This document shows, piece by piece, positions 41,980 through 57,682 of a DNA stretch of 64,000 nt. Below the pieces are notes generated by a model. It saw only the letters and a program-made list of their open reading frames with translations, had not been told where the DNA came from and did not search any database. A program made the translations under genes and the position numbers. Source of the DNA: Scylla paramamosain (lineage: Eukaryota > Arthropoda > Malacostraca > Decapoda > Portunidae); assembly GCF_035594125.1 (NCBI RefSeq), contig NC_087156.1, positions 27,794,497-27,858,496 on the forward strand, given 5' to 3'. The first letter of the stretch is position 1, and each line of letters begins with the position of its first letter.

Positions 41980-42420
41980 CTCTTCCACCACCACCACCAC
42001 CACTATCACCACCACAGCGGCGGCTAAGTTATGGCGGCGGTGGCGGAGAGTGAGAGCACAAGTCCCTGCTTCACTGTAAATTCTTTTCCCTCCCTCACCC
42101 GACCAGAACCAGCACCACCACAGGCAAAGTTATGGCGGAACAGTGGCGGCAGTGGCGGTGACGTACAAAGCGTGTGGAGGTCGTGGCTTCACTGTACTTC
42201 ACATTGTCATCACCATTACTTGTTACCATCACTACCACCCCTACAAAAAACAGTGATGGTGACGGTAAGGTTGAAGTAGAGATAATGCAGTATAGGGTTA
42301 ACTCTCGCCTCACGGAGAGCACTGTTCCCCCTCATCTCACACATCACCATCCCCGCTGCAGCTGAGTTACAGGGAGTGGTGCTCACAGTGGTAGTGGTGT
42401 TATGTAAGAGTAGTGCAAAG
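41980..42420. repeat. Degenerate ~100-120 bp tandem repeat, three copies
   Basis: AAGTTATGGCGG at 42026 and 42127, and a weaker GAGTTACAGGGAG at 42364, are each preceded by CACC-rich sequence and followed by GTGGCGG or GTGGTAGTGG. GCTTCACTGTA recurs at 42068 and 42186. The spacings of 101, 118 and about 238 (two units) imply indels between copies. No peptide is conserved across copies. Confidence 0.65.
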
Positions 42421-42656
42421 ACTCTTATGTTGTCTGGTAAGTCATTCTTGTCTCTCTAATGTTCCTCACATTGTAAGTATTACATGTAACAAATGCTCAC
42501 AAACTCCACGGTACAGAAATCCTTGAACTGGGATAATGCAAGATGGGAAACAGGCTCGTGTATTCGAACATACAGAAAAATACATTAGCCGGAGGCCTGG
42601 CATGAAGTTACCTGCTTGTTTTAAATATCATTTGGAGTGAGTGAGTGTCAGTGAGT

Positions 42657-42660
42657 AAAA
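42657..42660 (-). terminator. Pol III T-run terminator of tRNA-Glu
   Basis: TTTT on the minus strand, six bases past the mature tRNA 3' end, is the standard Pol III termination signal. Confidence 0.75.
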
Positions 42661-42666
42661 CGTCTT

Positions 42667-42738
42667 TTCCCGTGCCGGGAATCGAACCCGGGCCTCGCGG
42701 GTGAGAGCCGCGTATCCTAGCCACTAGACCACACGGGA
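42667..42738 (-). tRNA. tRNA-Glu (anticodon CTC)
   Basis: A 72-nt cytosolic tRNA that decodes GAG. On the minus strand it starts TCCCGTG and ends CACGGGA plus discriminator A, a perfect seven-pair acceptor stem. The A box lies in GGTCTAGTGGCTAGGAT. The anticodon stem CGCGG/CCGCG encloses loop CTCTCAC with CTC at 42705-42703. The B box GGTTCGAATCC is a perfect match and the T stem CCGGG/CCCGG pairs fully. There is no intron. The sequence closely follows the eukaryotic tRNA-Glu consensus, so this looks functional and not like a SINE relic. Confidence 0.96.
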
Positions 42739-42798
42739 CATACAAAGCAAATATTAATATGATAAAATTAACACCAAGGAGACGGAGCCCATATTCAA

Positions 42799-42841
42799 TG
42801 ATTTATTTATTTCCAGTAGTGCAACAACGGGGTCATATGGT
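42799..42841 (+). repeat. Dispersed repeat A, copy 2
   Basis: GATTTATTTATTTCCAGTAG then TGCAACAACGGGGTCATATGG. It shares the GATT-rich lead and the GGGTCATATGG core with the copies at 46.5 and 57.6 kb, but the following GCGCC is mutated. Confidence 0.5.
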
Positions 42842-43379
<538 letters not shown>

Positions 43380-43380
<1 letters not shown>

Positions 43381-43617
43381 CGGAATCTGAGGCTGTTGCA
43401 AATATGAACATGTGTGTCTGAGTGTCCCCGCCCCTGCACGTGCCAGCCTCTCCCGTGCACGTGTGAGGGGGGCGTGGCACGTGCGGGGGAGGGACAACAT
43501 GTGGCCACAGTAAACATGAGGGAGGGGAGGGGCTGGTCACGTGACGCCAATAGAGTAATCATAAGGGAAAGTAAGTGGAAGGAAAGTGTTGGTTTTAAAT
43601 GCACAGGTGGCGGAAGA
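43380..43617. other. CACGTG-rich unique DNA
   Basis: CACGTG-type E-box cores recur in 43436-43545 (GCACGTGCC, GCACGTGTG, GCACGTGCG, GTCACGTGAC): four palindromic sites in about 105 bp. No gene recognised. Confidence 0.55.
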
Positions 43618-43712
43618 AAGAGGAGGAGGAGGAGGAGGAGGAGGAGGAGGAGGAGGAGGAGGAGGAGGAGGAGGAGGAGGAGGAGGAGGAGGAGGAGGAG
43701 GAAGAGGAGGAG
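43618..43712. repeat. (GGA)n array, ~90 bp
   Basis: About 28 GGA/GAG units, nearly perfect. Confidence 0.96.
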
Positions 43713-43795
43713 GTGGGGGTAATGGTGGTGGTGAGATATGGCAGTGAAGAGGCGTTAAAATGAGGAGGAAAACTAAGGGCCAGAAGAAAAAGAAG

Positions 43796-43832
43796 ATTGA
43801 CTGATTGATTTCTTGGGTGAATGGCGCCCACG
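43796..43832 (+). repeat. Dispersed repeat A, copy 3 (weak)
   Basis: GATTGACTGATTGATTTCTT then GGGTGAATGGCGCC. It has the GATTGATT lead and ATGGCGCC end of family A, but GGTGA replaces GGTCAT. Confidence 0.35.
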
Positions 43833-44420
43833 AAGAAAAAAACATCATAAGGCTCCGTGAAGAAGACAAAGATGAAGACAACTACAACGATAAACGCGAC
43901 GACAAAGAAAAAGAAAAAAGAAGTAAAAAAAAGAACACGAACAAGAGCAACATGAATAAGAAGAACAAGAAAAAAATACGAAGACAAAAAAAAAAACACA
44001 AAAGAATGAAAGCAAGAACCAGTGGCTTCCAATCCCAAACGGCAATGAAGCTGAACAAGAACACAAAAAGAAAAAAAAAAGCGAAGGCGAGAGATAAAAA
44101 GGAAGAGAATGGAAAAGCTAAAAAGAAGAGAGAAGGGTGCGAATGTGACAGACGATGAGGCGTGAGTCTGAGGGAGGGAGAGGGAGAGGAAGAGGGAGAG
44201 GAGTGAGGATGAGAGCGGATGGAGGGATGGCGGGGAGGGCATCCCTTGTGATGGCCAGCGTTAAGAACCGGGTAATGGGCGCCACCCGCTGCCCTGCCAT
44301 CTGTGCTGCGGCGCCCTGCTAGGGAGAGAGGCAGAGAGGGGGGAGGGGTGTGAGAGCTTAGCGAGACGAGGGAAGGAGTGAGGGGAAAAAAGAAAGTCGA
44401 CCATGAAATGAATGGATGCA
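43833..44420. repeat. A-rich then G-rich purine DNA
   Basis: AAGAAAAAGA-type sequence (43833-44135) grading into GGGAGAGG-type sequence. The lysine-rich frame 43805-44158 is a compositional artefact. Confidence 0.7.
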
Positions 44421-45208
44421 ACAATGATACCAGCAACTAGCGTCACCCTGTCACTTCACCCGCATCAAAAAGAGTGACACTAATCAACTTGTTTTTAATC
44501 CTTCATACAAACATCGCACCGTTGTAGATTGGATTACACATTGCTGGTACTGTGATTACTGCTGTCGCTGTAACTATTAATACTACTACTACTACTACTA
44601 ATACCACCACCATCACATTCACTACTATAGCAAATTTTAGCACTATATCTATTACAGGAACTCCAGAAAACATTAAATAAACTGGGATTTAATTAGGATC
44701 ATTGTGCACCTGGCTTGGTAATGCTTGACCATGACATCTCCATATCAAGTTTCCCTGTCACATCCTCCCGCCACGACCAGCTGAGAAGAACGAGGAAAAT
44801 AAAACCGTGGGACACTTGCTGTATCTACCTCATTGTCCCAGCGCCTGTAACGTAATATCATCATGTAAAACGAATGAAAGTAACCGAAAAAAACGTGGTG
44901 TAGTCATATACTATACTCTCAACATTATGAGTTATGTTTGCTTGGAATAAAGTTATAACATCCTGCTGTGGTTTTCTAGATGCTGGGAGACTGATTACTT
45001 AATTTACTTATTCGTGTATCTATTTACTTATTCATTTTTTTTATTAATTATTGTTATTATTATTTTCTGAGCCGTAACAACAATACCACAGTTCGTCACA
45101 CAAAAATGTTGTCATTTCTAAAAATAATTACAAAAAGAAAAAAAAGTCTTCTCCAGGTGAACGAGACTGCCTTAGCTACTACAGTTATCTTTCTGAAATA
45201 TTTAGGAA
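44421..45208. other. Unique AT-rich DNA, no gene seen
   Basis: Small CTA run at 44580-44600 and TTATTA-rich patch near 45040-45065. No gene recognised. Confidence 0.5.
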
Positions 45209-45397
45209 GTGGCAGAAAGTCGGATCCTTCAGTGGGCACTCTATTCTACTTGTTTTTCTGCATTGTTTTATTATAGTTATCCTTATGAATTAATTATGGA
45301 CCGGAAAATCGGATTTCCCTGCCTGAATGTTTTAATTTCCATGCCGGTCTGTATTATTTCATTATGGTTATTATTTTATGTATTTCTGGAGTAATGG
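45209..45397. repeat. ~90-bp tandem duplication
   Basis: CTGCATTGTTTTATTATAGT (45258) and CTGTATTATTTCATTATGGT (45349) are 91 bp apart. GTCGGATCC (about 45220) and ATCGGATTT (about 45308) are 88 bp apart. The order is conserved, so the block is a diverged two-copy duplication. Confidence 0.75.
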
Positions 45398-45420
45398 ATG
45401 CTGGAGTCTTCTCTGCCTAT

Positions 45421-45625
45421 GTTCTAATTCAAGTGTTTGTCAGAAAGAAAGCGTAAACAGAGTGTAGGTGATATTGGCCGGGTACGTTCTAATTCAACTG
45501 TTTGTCAGAAAGGAAGGATAAGCAGAGTGTTGGTGATATTTTTTGTCATTGTAGGTTCTGATTCAAGTGTTTGTTTCCATCAGGAAGGAAAAGTAAGCAG
45601 TGTGGTCAACATTTCTAACCACCGT
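45421..45625. repeat. 65-69 bp minisatellite, three copies
   Basis: GTTCTAATTCAAGTGTTTGT starts at 45421, recurs with one change at 45486, and again (GTTCTGATTC) at 45555. Each is followed by CAGAAAGRAAG or CAGGAAGGAAA, then TAARCAGAGTGT and TGGTGATATT or a variant. The third copy has a CCAT insertion. Confidence 0.9.
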
Positions 45626-45848
45626 GCGATTGGTGATAAGTGAACGTCGTGAGCGGAACTTCCACTTCATTTGTTGCATTCTTGATTGACTCACTCCACC
45701 GCAGCGATTTTATCTTCCTACATTTGTCGGCCCACGTCCTATAAATGTAATATCCCGTGGGTGGTGGTGTTCGTTTAAGCTAACTTTTGGTTCATTCTAA
45801 TCAGCTTGAGAGGTCACTGAATACACATCAACTTAAGAATGATAATCA

Positions 45849-45851
<3 letters not shown>

Positions 45852-45927
<76 letters not shown>
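45852..45927. repeat. (CT)n microsatellite
   Basis: Perfect CT run of about 38 units. Confidence 0.97.
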
Positions 45928-45931
<4 letters not shown>

Positions 45932-46486
45932 TATACTCATACTAGTAAAAGACCGCCATTTAACCAACTCCAGCCTCCCTCCCGCCACCCTTACTCTCCC
46001 TTCCTACTTCCTCCCTCCCTGCCGCCACCCCCTCAGTATCCCTCCCCCACCTAATCAGAGCCACTCGCCAGCCGATAAATCAATTAGCGATTCATTACAT
46101 TGGTTAGGATTAGTCGCCAGCCTGATGGTGGAGATATTGAAGGGAAGAGGGAGGAAAGGGAGGAAGAGGAGGGAGGGAGGGAGGGAGAGAAAGGGGAAAG
46201 AGGAGGGAGGGAAGGACATTTTGAGGATGTTTTGGGTGACGATAAATGGAATGGAAATAGAAGGGAGGTGGATTTGGATGACTTGGTGATTATATCCAGG
46301 AGTGGTGTGAAGGAAGTGGGGAAGGGGGAAAGAGACTGGTGACTAGAGACGAATAGACAGACAGTGTTATAGACAGGAGGGGAGATAGATATGATAAGCT
46401 AAGTTCTTTTCAATATCAGATAAACAGGTAGAGTAAGTGATGTTAGGAAAAGTAGTAAGAATTGTACGTGAACTGAGGAATACTGA
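45928..46486. other. C-rich then purine-rich DNA, no gene seen
   Basis: CCCTCC-rich to 46050, then GGGAGG purine-rich 46138-46220, then unique sequence with a frame 46100-46342 that is mainly E/G/R from the purine tract. Confidence 0.5.
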
Positions 46487-46540
46487 TAGATTGATTGGCA
46501 GGAGCTTCGTGTGCCATCTCAAGGTCATATGGCGCCACTT
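46487..46540 (+). repeat. Dispersed repeat A, copy 4
   Basis: GATAGATTGATTGGCAGGAG then CTTCGTGTGCC and CAAGGTCATATGGCGCCACT. It holds the full GGTCATATGGCGCC core. Confidence 0.6.
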
Positions 46541-46565
46541 GCTGAGAAAGATCTGAGAGCGTTTA

Positions 46566-46650
46566 AATGATGATAATAATAATGATAATAATGATAATAA
46601 TAATAATAATAATAATAATGATAACAGTAGTAATAATGATAATGATAATT
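46566..46650. repeat. (AAT)n/(GAT)n array
   Basis: Imperfect AAT and GATAAT units over about 80 bp. Confidence 0.93.
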
Positions 46651-46766
46651 GCTCATTTTTGCACTCTTCTGCACCACAAAAATAAGAATGTAAATAAATA
46701 AAGATAAAATAAGATAAAATGCTCAGTAAATTATACGAAAAATAAGGAACTGGAAATACACTTTTT

Positions 46767-46844
46767 CTTTCTTCTCTTCTTCTTCTTCTTCTTCTTCTTC
46801 TTCTTCTTCTTCTTCTTCTTCTTCTTCTTCTTCTTCTTCTTCTT
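46767..46844. repeat. (TTC)n microsatellite, ~78 bp
   Basis: About 25 perfect TTC units. Confidence 0.96.
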
Positions 46845-47039
46845 TGCCCAAAAGCAAATAAAGACACAGAAGATAACAGGAGACACATTATTTCCTTTAA
46901 CTCTAACTTTCCATCCCTTGGCCATCTATCAATTAGGTAGCACAGAACACACACGTATCCTATTATCTTCCTTGTGTATTAAAATTAAAAGGCAAAGTCC
47001 ATATTTGCTGAATAATAATAACACACGAAAGGAGACAAG

Positions 47040-47042
<3 letters not shown>

Positions 47043-47110
<68 letters not shown>
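47043..47110. repeat. (GA)n microsatellite
   Basis: About 33 GA units. Confidence 0.97.
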
Positions 47111-47114
<4 letters not shown>

Positions 47115-47387
47115 GGAGGGAGAGGGGTTCATGTGTAAATACGCCACTCGGGCATAGTATTAATGAGCTGATGAATGGCCCCGCCCAGCTGTGACCCGCG
47201 CCTGCCAGGGTGGGCGAAGGGCCAGGGAGAGGGAGAGGAGCAGGGAGGAACAGGGAGGAACAGGGAGAGGAGGAAGAGGTGAGACGTGAAAAGAAGAAAC
47301 CAAGGAATTTAACTGCATTAAATCACTCGGAAAAAAAAAAAAGTAGGAGAATATGAAGTGGTAATATTGTAGTAATGGTAATAGAGT

Positions 47388-47389
47388 GT

Positions 47390-47443
<54 letters not shown>

Positions 47444-47545
47444 CAATTTTTTGTGGGGGGAGCGACAATTAAGCGAGCGTTTTTATTTTTTGTTTGTTTT
47501 ACCTTGGCTAGCCTCATTTATGTGTAAAAATCTGCAGTAGTAGTT

Positions 47546-47618
<73 letters not shown>

Positions 47619-47643
47619 AAGTAGTAGTAGCAACAGTCTAGCG

Positions 47644-47711
<68 letters not shown>
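47388..47711. repeat. (AGT)n arrays and (CA)n
   Basis: AGT repeats at 47391-47442 and 47535-47632, then CA repeats at 47646-47711. The AGT arrays flank a 90-bp unique piece. Confidence 0.95.
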
Positions 47712-47712
<1 letters not shown>

Positions 47713-47830
47713 ATTGCTTCACTAACTAACACTATTACACATTAAAACTTTATACCGGATGGTGACGCTGAAAAATAAATAAATGACAAATAAATGGGGA
47801 GGGAGTGAGAGAGAAACAAGATTTAGGGGA

Positions 47831-47832
<2 letters not shown>

Positions 47833-47906
<74 letters not shown>

Positions 47907-47949
47907 TCAATGAGTATTTGTGAGGGCCATGTTGTGATACTATCAGCAA

Positions 47950-48012
<63 letters not shown>
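47833..48012. repeat. Inverted (GA)n / (CT)n pair
   Basis: GA run 47833-47899, 53-bp spacer, CT run 47953-48012, able to fold on itself. Confidence 0.96.
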
Positions 48013-48013
<1 letters not shown>

Positions 48014-48249
48014 ATAATAATCTAATGTAATATTAAACAGGACCTTAATAGATAACAAGATCATTAAGTAGGTAGACAGATAAACTAATGAAAATACAAA
48101 CGTAAGGAAACATTTATAATATGTTAGAGAGATTGACAGATAGAGACATAAAGATACAAGGATGATGTACAGATGGAAAAGAAAATACATAGATCGATAG
48201 ATAACCAGAAAGTAGTAGTTAGAGAGTTAAATGAAAAGAGAAGGGAGAT

Positions 48250-48288
<39 letters not shown>

Positions 48289-48605
48289 GCCATGGTATGT
48301 GTTTGTATAGAGAAAGTTAGATGAATTGTAATAAAGATGGAAAGACAAACACAGATGAATTTATAGCTCAGTGGGAAAAAAAGATGAGCAATAAAGATGA
48401 ACAGAAGTACCACAAATACATTACAAAGCTCAAAGTTTAAGACATACAGCACGAGAATTGCTACTTCCCATCCCAACTGAAGCATATTTAGAACTTAGCA
48501 CACACACAGAAATCTTACATAACAAAACAAGAACCACTGATATTAGACGAAGAACCGCTACAACCCACAACCTCAGCAAAATCATAAAGAACCACGACAA
48601 TGCAG
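48013..48605. other. AT-rich DNA with GATA-type repeats
   Basis: GATA tetranucleotides at 48252-48287 and scattered GATAGA phrases before it. No gene recognised. Confidence 0.6.
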
Positions 48606-48607
48606 AA

Positions 48608-48611
48608 CTTA

Positions 48612-48645
<34 letters not shown>

Positions 48646-48820
48646 TTGCACATCAGTCATATCAGCTGATTAGTAACTGAGCATAGACACGAATAATATT
48701 TTAATTTTTTCTTTCATTCTTACTTTCGTTCTGTTTTTACTCTTTTTGATATTTTCTCTAAACTAAATCCTCCTATTCCTCCTCCTCCTCCTCCTCCTCC
48801 TCCTTCTCCTCCTCCCGCTA
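48608..48820. repeat. (CTA)n and (CCT)n arrays
   Basis: CTA run 48612-48645 and CCT run 48776-48815 separated by T-rich DNA. Confidence 0.92.
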
Positions 48821-48929
48821 CTCTCCCTCCTATGATGACCTACGTAAGTTTTTGGGGAAAGACGCGTATGCAGAGGGAGGATAAGGGTGATGGGAAGAGA
48901 GCCGAAGGGGAGAGGGTATGGGGATATAG

Positions 48930-48930
48930 C

Positions 48931-49018
<88 letters not shown>

Positions 49019-49099
49019 AGGGGGAAAGTTGGGGGGTGAAGAGGGGAGGGCGTAAGTCACAGGTGGTGTTATTGGCTTATATGGTAAACAGGTTGACAC

Positions 49100-49153
<54 letters not shown>

Positions 49154-49192
49154 ACAAACATACGAAGGGTGCACAGCTGGCTAATCCGAGAC

Positions 49193-49262
<70 letters not shown>
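48930..49262. repeat. (GA)n, G-runs, (CA)n, (GA)n
   Basis: GA run 48932-49010 runs directly into an eight-G tract and further G tracts (49011-49050, a quadruplex-type pattern). A CA run (49101-49155) and a second GA run (49195-49260) follow. Confidence 0.95.
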
Positions 49263-49567
49263 AGTCAGCCATGCAAAACAAGAGACAACACCACACTCGT
49301 AAAACAGAGCAATGTTGTAGGTAAGGAGGAATAAACGAAAAGAATAAAGAAAGAAAAGAAAAGAGACAAGAGAGCAAGAGAGAGAGAGAGGTGCAGAGGA
49401 AAGAAGGGAACAAGAGAACGTGCATCAGGAAGAGGAGAAAAAGGGAAATAATTAATGAAGGAAGGGGATGAGGGAGACGGCGAAGGAATGAAGGAAGGAA
49501 GGAAGCAGAACTCGATCACTGATGTTTGCTTCTTCCTCATCATTCACCATTTCTGCATTCTTTATCA

Positions 49568-49570
<3 letters not shown>

Positions 49571-49637
<67 letters not shown>

Positions 49638-49873
49638 CGTTTCTCTTTCCCTCTTGTCTCTCTCTTCACCTCTCTATCCTTTCTCCTCTTCTTCCCTCCT
49701 CTATCTCCTTTTTTCCTTTTGCCTCCGTCCCTCCTCCTCCTCCTCCTCCTCTTTCCCTCTTTTGCTCTCCTCCCTTCCTCTGTTTGATGACCCGTTGTTT
49801 ATCACCTGTTTGCTCTCCACCCCTGTTTATTCTGTCTCAATCCTTTCCTCCAGTTTCCCCGTCGTCTTGGTTT

Positions 49874-49939
<66 letters not shown>
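49571..49939. repeat. (TG)n, polypyrimidine, (CT)n
   Basis: TG run 49571-49634, then a C/T-rich stretch with CCTCCT (49730-49752), ending in a CT run 49875-49939. Confidence 0.95.
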
Positions 49940-49943
<4 letters not shown>

Positions 49944-49979
49944 GTCATCTTTATGAATATTGTGATTGACGTATCGATT

Positions 49980-50100
49980 GTGATGATGATTGTGGTGATA
50001 ATGGTGGTGGTGGTGGTGACGGTGGTGGTGGTGGTGGTAGTGGTGATGGTGGTGGTCGTGGTAGTGGTGGTGGTGGTGGTGGTATTAGTATTAGTGTTAT
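49980..50100. repeat. (GGT)n array
   Basis: GGTGGT/GATGGT units over about 110 bp. Read as a polyvaline frame on one strand. Confidence 0.93.
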
Positions 50101-50199
50101 ATAGTGGTAGGAACATCAGTACTGCTAATATTTGTTATTGTAATATGGTAATAACAATAAAAATAATCTATCTATATACCAGGCCGACACCCCCGTGAT

Positions 50200-50578
<379 letters not shown>

Positions 50579-51136
50579 CCAACAACAAGCACACTTTTTT
50601 TTTTTCATTTACTATACTGGAAACACCAATAATCACACTAACATTTTATTTCTACTGTTTTAGTAACCCTACATTTTACATACAGAAGTAGTACAAATGT
50701 TCTGGCGATACATATGGCGATACACATTGCCTACTGCTGGTGCTGCCTACACATTGACAACTTGCGGCCTGCCTCTGTGACGATCCGTATAACAGAACGC
50801 ACTACAAAAAGGAATGAGGTTCAAAGATCACACAGGAGCTGCTATGTGCTATTCGGCCAAGGGAGATAGCTGTATAGACACGATAAATCAATACCCACCA
50901 ATTATCATCTATTCTCAGCAGGGTGTGGAGAGATGTACTAGACTATAGTGTAAGATCTTGGCCTGAGACATTTAGCTGAAAAAAAGAAGGGAAACAATGA
51001 AAAATGCGGATGTTTTTTTTGTTTTTTTTCATTTACAAGGGTAATTATTTTTATTATCATTATTATTTTTTTCTAGGGAGTTGCTATATATTTTATGCAA
51101 TACACGAATAACAACTGTCACAGAAAATGAGCTTCT

Positions 51137-51138
<2 letters not shown>
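50579..51138. other. Unique DNA, no gene seen
   Basis: Short T-runs near 50596, 51013 and 51068. No gene recognised. Confidence 0.5.

Positions 51139-51212
<74 letters not shown>
51139..51212. repeat. (TG)n microsatellite
   Basis: Perfect TG run of about 37 units. Confidence 0.97.
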
Positions 51213-51215
<3 letters not shown>

Positions 51216-51727
51216 ATGTTTGGTGGGGAGATGAGAGACGCACTGTATTATGTGAAGACTCTGAGAATTTAACATATATTTTTTCCATAATGTTCCTCTG
51301 TTAAGTGCCTGGACACATCAAGTAACTATTGCGGCGATGGCACCCTCGTGATGACCGACCTCACAAACTCATTGTCGTGCTGCAGGAGAGCACCGCCAAC
51401 CCCAACCCCTGTTTGAGGTGATGATTAACGTTATTATCAAAGACGTTCAACTCGCGACACTGGCTTATCACTGTGTAATCAGCAGTTGATCACCGGATAC
51501 TGCTGGCTACCACTGGCATAAACCTTCGTAGCACTTAAGTGGAATTTCCTTCATAACACTTAACTCTCCTCTTGTCAGATACTTCCCCTCGATGTGTGAT
51601 GTGAACGGCAAATGTTCCTTCTTGTGTCTCGTGACTAATTCTAATACGTTTATTATTGTTCCTTTTCTCCTTGTCATAACATTAGTAGATTCCATACTTT
51701 CCGTTCACTTCATAGATAAATAAATTA

Positions 51728-51729
<2 letters not shown>
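51213..51729. other. Unique DNA, no gene seen
   Basis: No recognisable coding or repeat feature. Confidence 0.45.

Positions 51730-51782
<53 letters not shown>
51730..51782. repeat. (TG)n microsatellite
   Basis: About 26 TG units. Confidence 0.97.
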
Positions 51783-51784
<2 letters not shown>

Positions 51785-51966
51785 TCATATTAGGACAGTA
51801 ATATGGGTTTTAGGGACAATGAATTTGGCTCAAGTTAACACATGTATATTAATTTCTTGTCTCATCTTTCCCCCTCTCTGTGTTCCCAGACATTAATTCC
51901 CTCCTTCATGTCTCTTCCTGCCCATACGTTAGCAGTAATATCTTTCTCCTCTTCATAATTCCAGTC

Positions 51967-53347
<1,381 letters not shown>

Positions 53348-53674
53348 AAGTAACACCTGCAAAGTCACAAGTATACGAATGCTCTCATGAATTTCCTTAC
53401 ATAATTATTAATAATTTCTTCGTTTCCGAGTTGATGTTATGGAAGACGAAGAGAAGGAACAAACTGAATACACTTCTGAATGTCACTGTTGAATCTTTCA
53501 GGAAAATATCGCAATAACCTAGAGCAGCAAACATCTTACAGCAATTCATCCATGGACTGGAACTCGGGACCCTTAGATGCGTCATACCAACTAAAAGTCA
53601 TCTGCTGGAGTTCATGTCCTGGGCCAGTACTTAGAAATGATCTCGTCTCATAAGTTACTAGTTGGGTTCCCGTG

Positions 53675-53770
53675 AATGTTTTTTCCTATTGTTGAGGAAG
53701 AATCAGTATAATCATAAAAACACCCTTCAAAATCTCAATTACTTCCGCTTGAGTCTGTTGAGAAGAATCA
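53675..53770 (+). repeat. Dispersed repeat B, copy 4
   Basis: GTGAATGTTTTTTCCTATTG, GAGGAAGAATCAG, then AAAAACACCCTTCAAAATCT and GAGTCTGTTGAGAAGAATC. It aligns with copy 1 at 16.2 kb over about 90 bp, with conserved order of landmarks. Confidence 0.6.
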
Positions 53771-55112
<1,342 letters not shown>

Positions 55113-55249
55113 TTCTTTATGTAACCATCCAGCTTAGTCACAGAGCTACCAAAGGCGTCAACAGGCGATCCACAAACATATCCCTCGATCATCAAGCGAG
55201 TCAGACCAAAGGATCCTTTCATCCACTTATACTATTCATCTGTTTCAGG

Positions 55250-55650
55250 CAGCTATTTCTGAAACCCTCGCAACCTCTTCTGTCTGCTTTACTTCTTCAT
55301 TCCCTTGTCCCTGTTTCTCCTGCTTCCCTCTTCCCTTGCTCTTTGTGTCTGTATCTTTTGGAGGAATCTTGTTATTTCATTTTTTGCCCATTTGACATAA
55401 CTATCATCTTGGCCAAACATTCATTCCCTCAGTCACCTCGTCTTTCTCATTCACTTGATCCTCTCTTTCTCTTTCCCTCATCGTTTCTTCTTCTACCTGT
55501 TCCTCTTCCTCCTCCTCCTCCTTCACCACCTTGACTTTATCCCTCTCTTCCTAATCATCGTCCTCCTTGGTCTCCTCTGGCTTCTTTGTCCTGTCTGCGT
55601 CCTCCTCCTCCTCCTCCTCTTCCTCCTGCTCTTCCTCTCCAATAACTCAG
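55250..55650. repeat. Pyrimidine-rich low-complexity DNA
   Basis: CTTC/CCTCCT-rich strand with CCT runs at 55508-55522 and 55602-55628. Confidence 0.75.
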
Positions 55651-57619
<1,969 letters not shown>

Positions 57620-57682
57620 AAGATTGATGGATTGATTGATACTTTCCACACCGCAATACCAGGGTCATATAGCGCCGATGTG
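57620..57682 (+). repeat. Dispersed repeat A, copy 5
   Basis: AGATTGATGGATTGATTGAT then CCACACCGCAATACCAGGGT and CATATAGCGCCGATG. The CACCGCAATA block matches the minus-strand copy at 14.0 kb. Confidence 0.6.

Noticed and set aside
43805..44158. Lysine-rich 117-residue frame resembling a nucleolar protein
   Set aside because: It follows AAGAAAAAG-type purine DNA and contains no structured domain.
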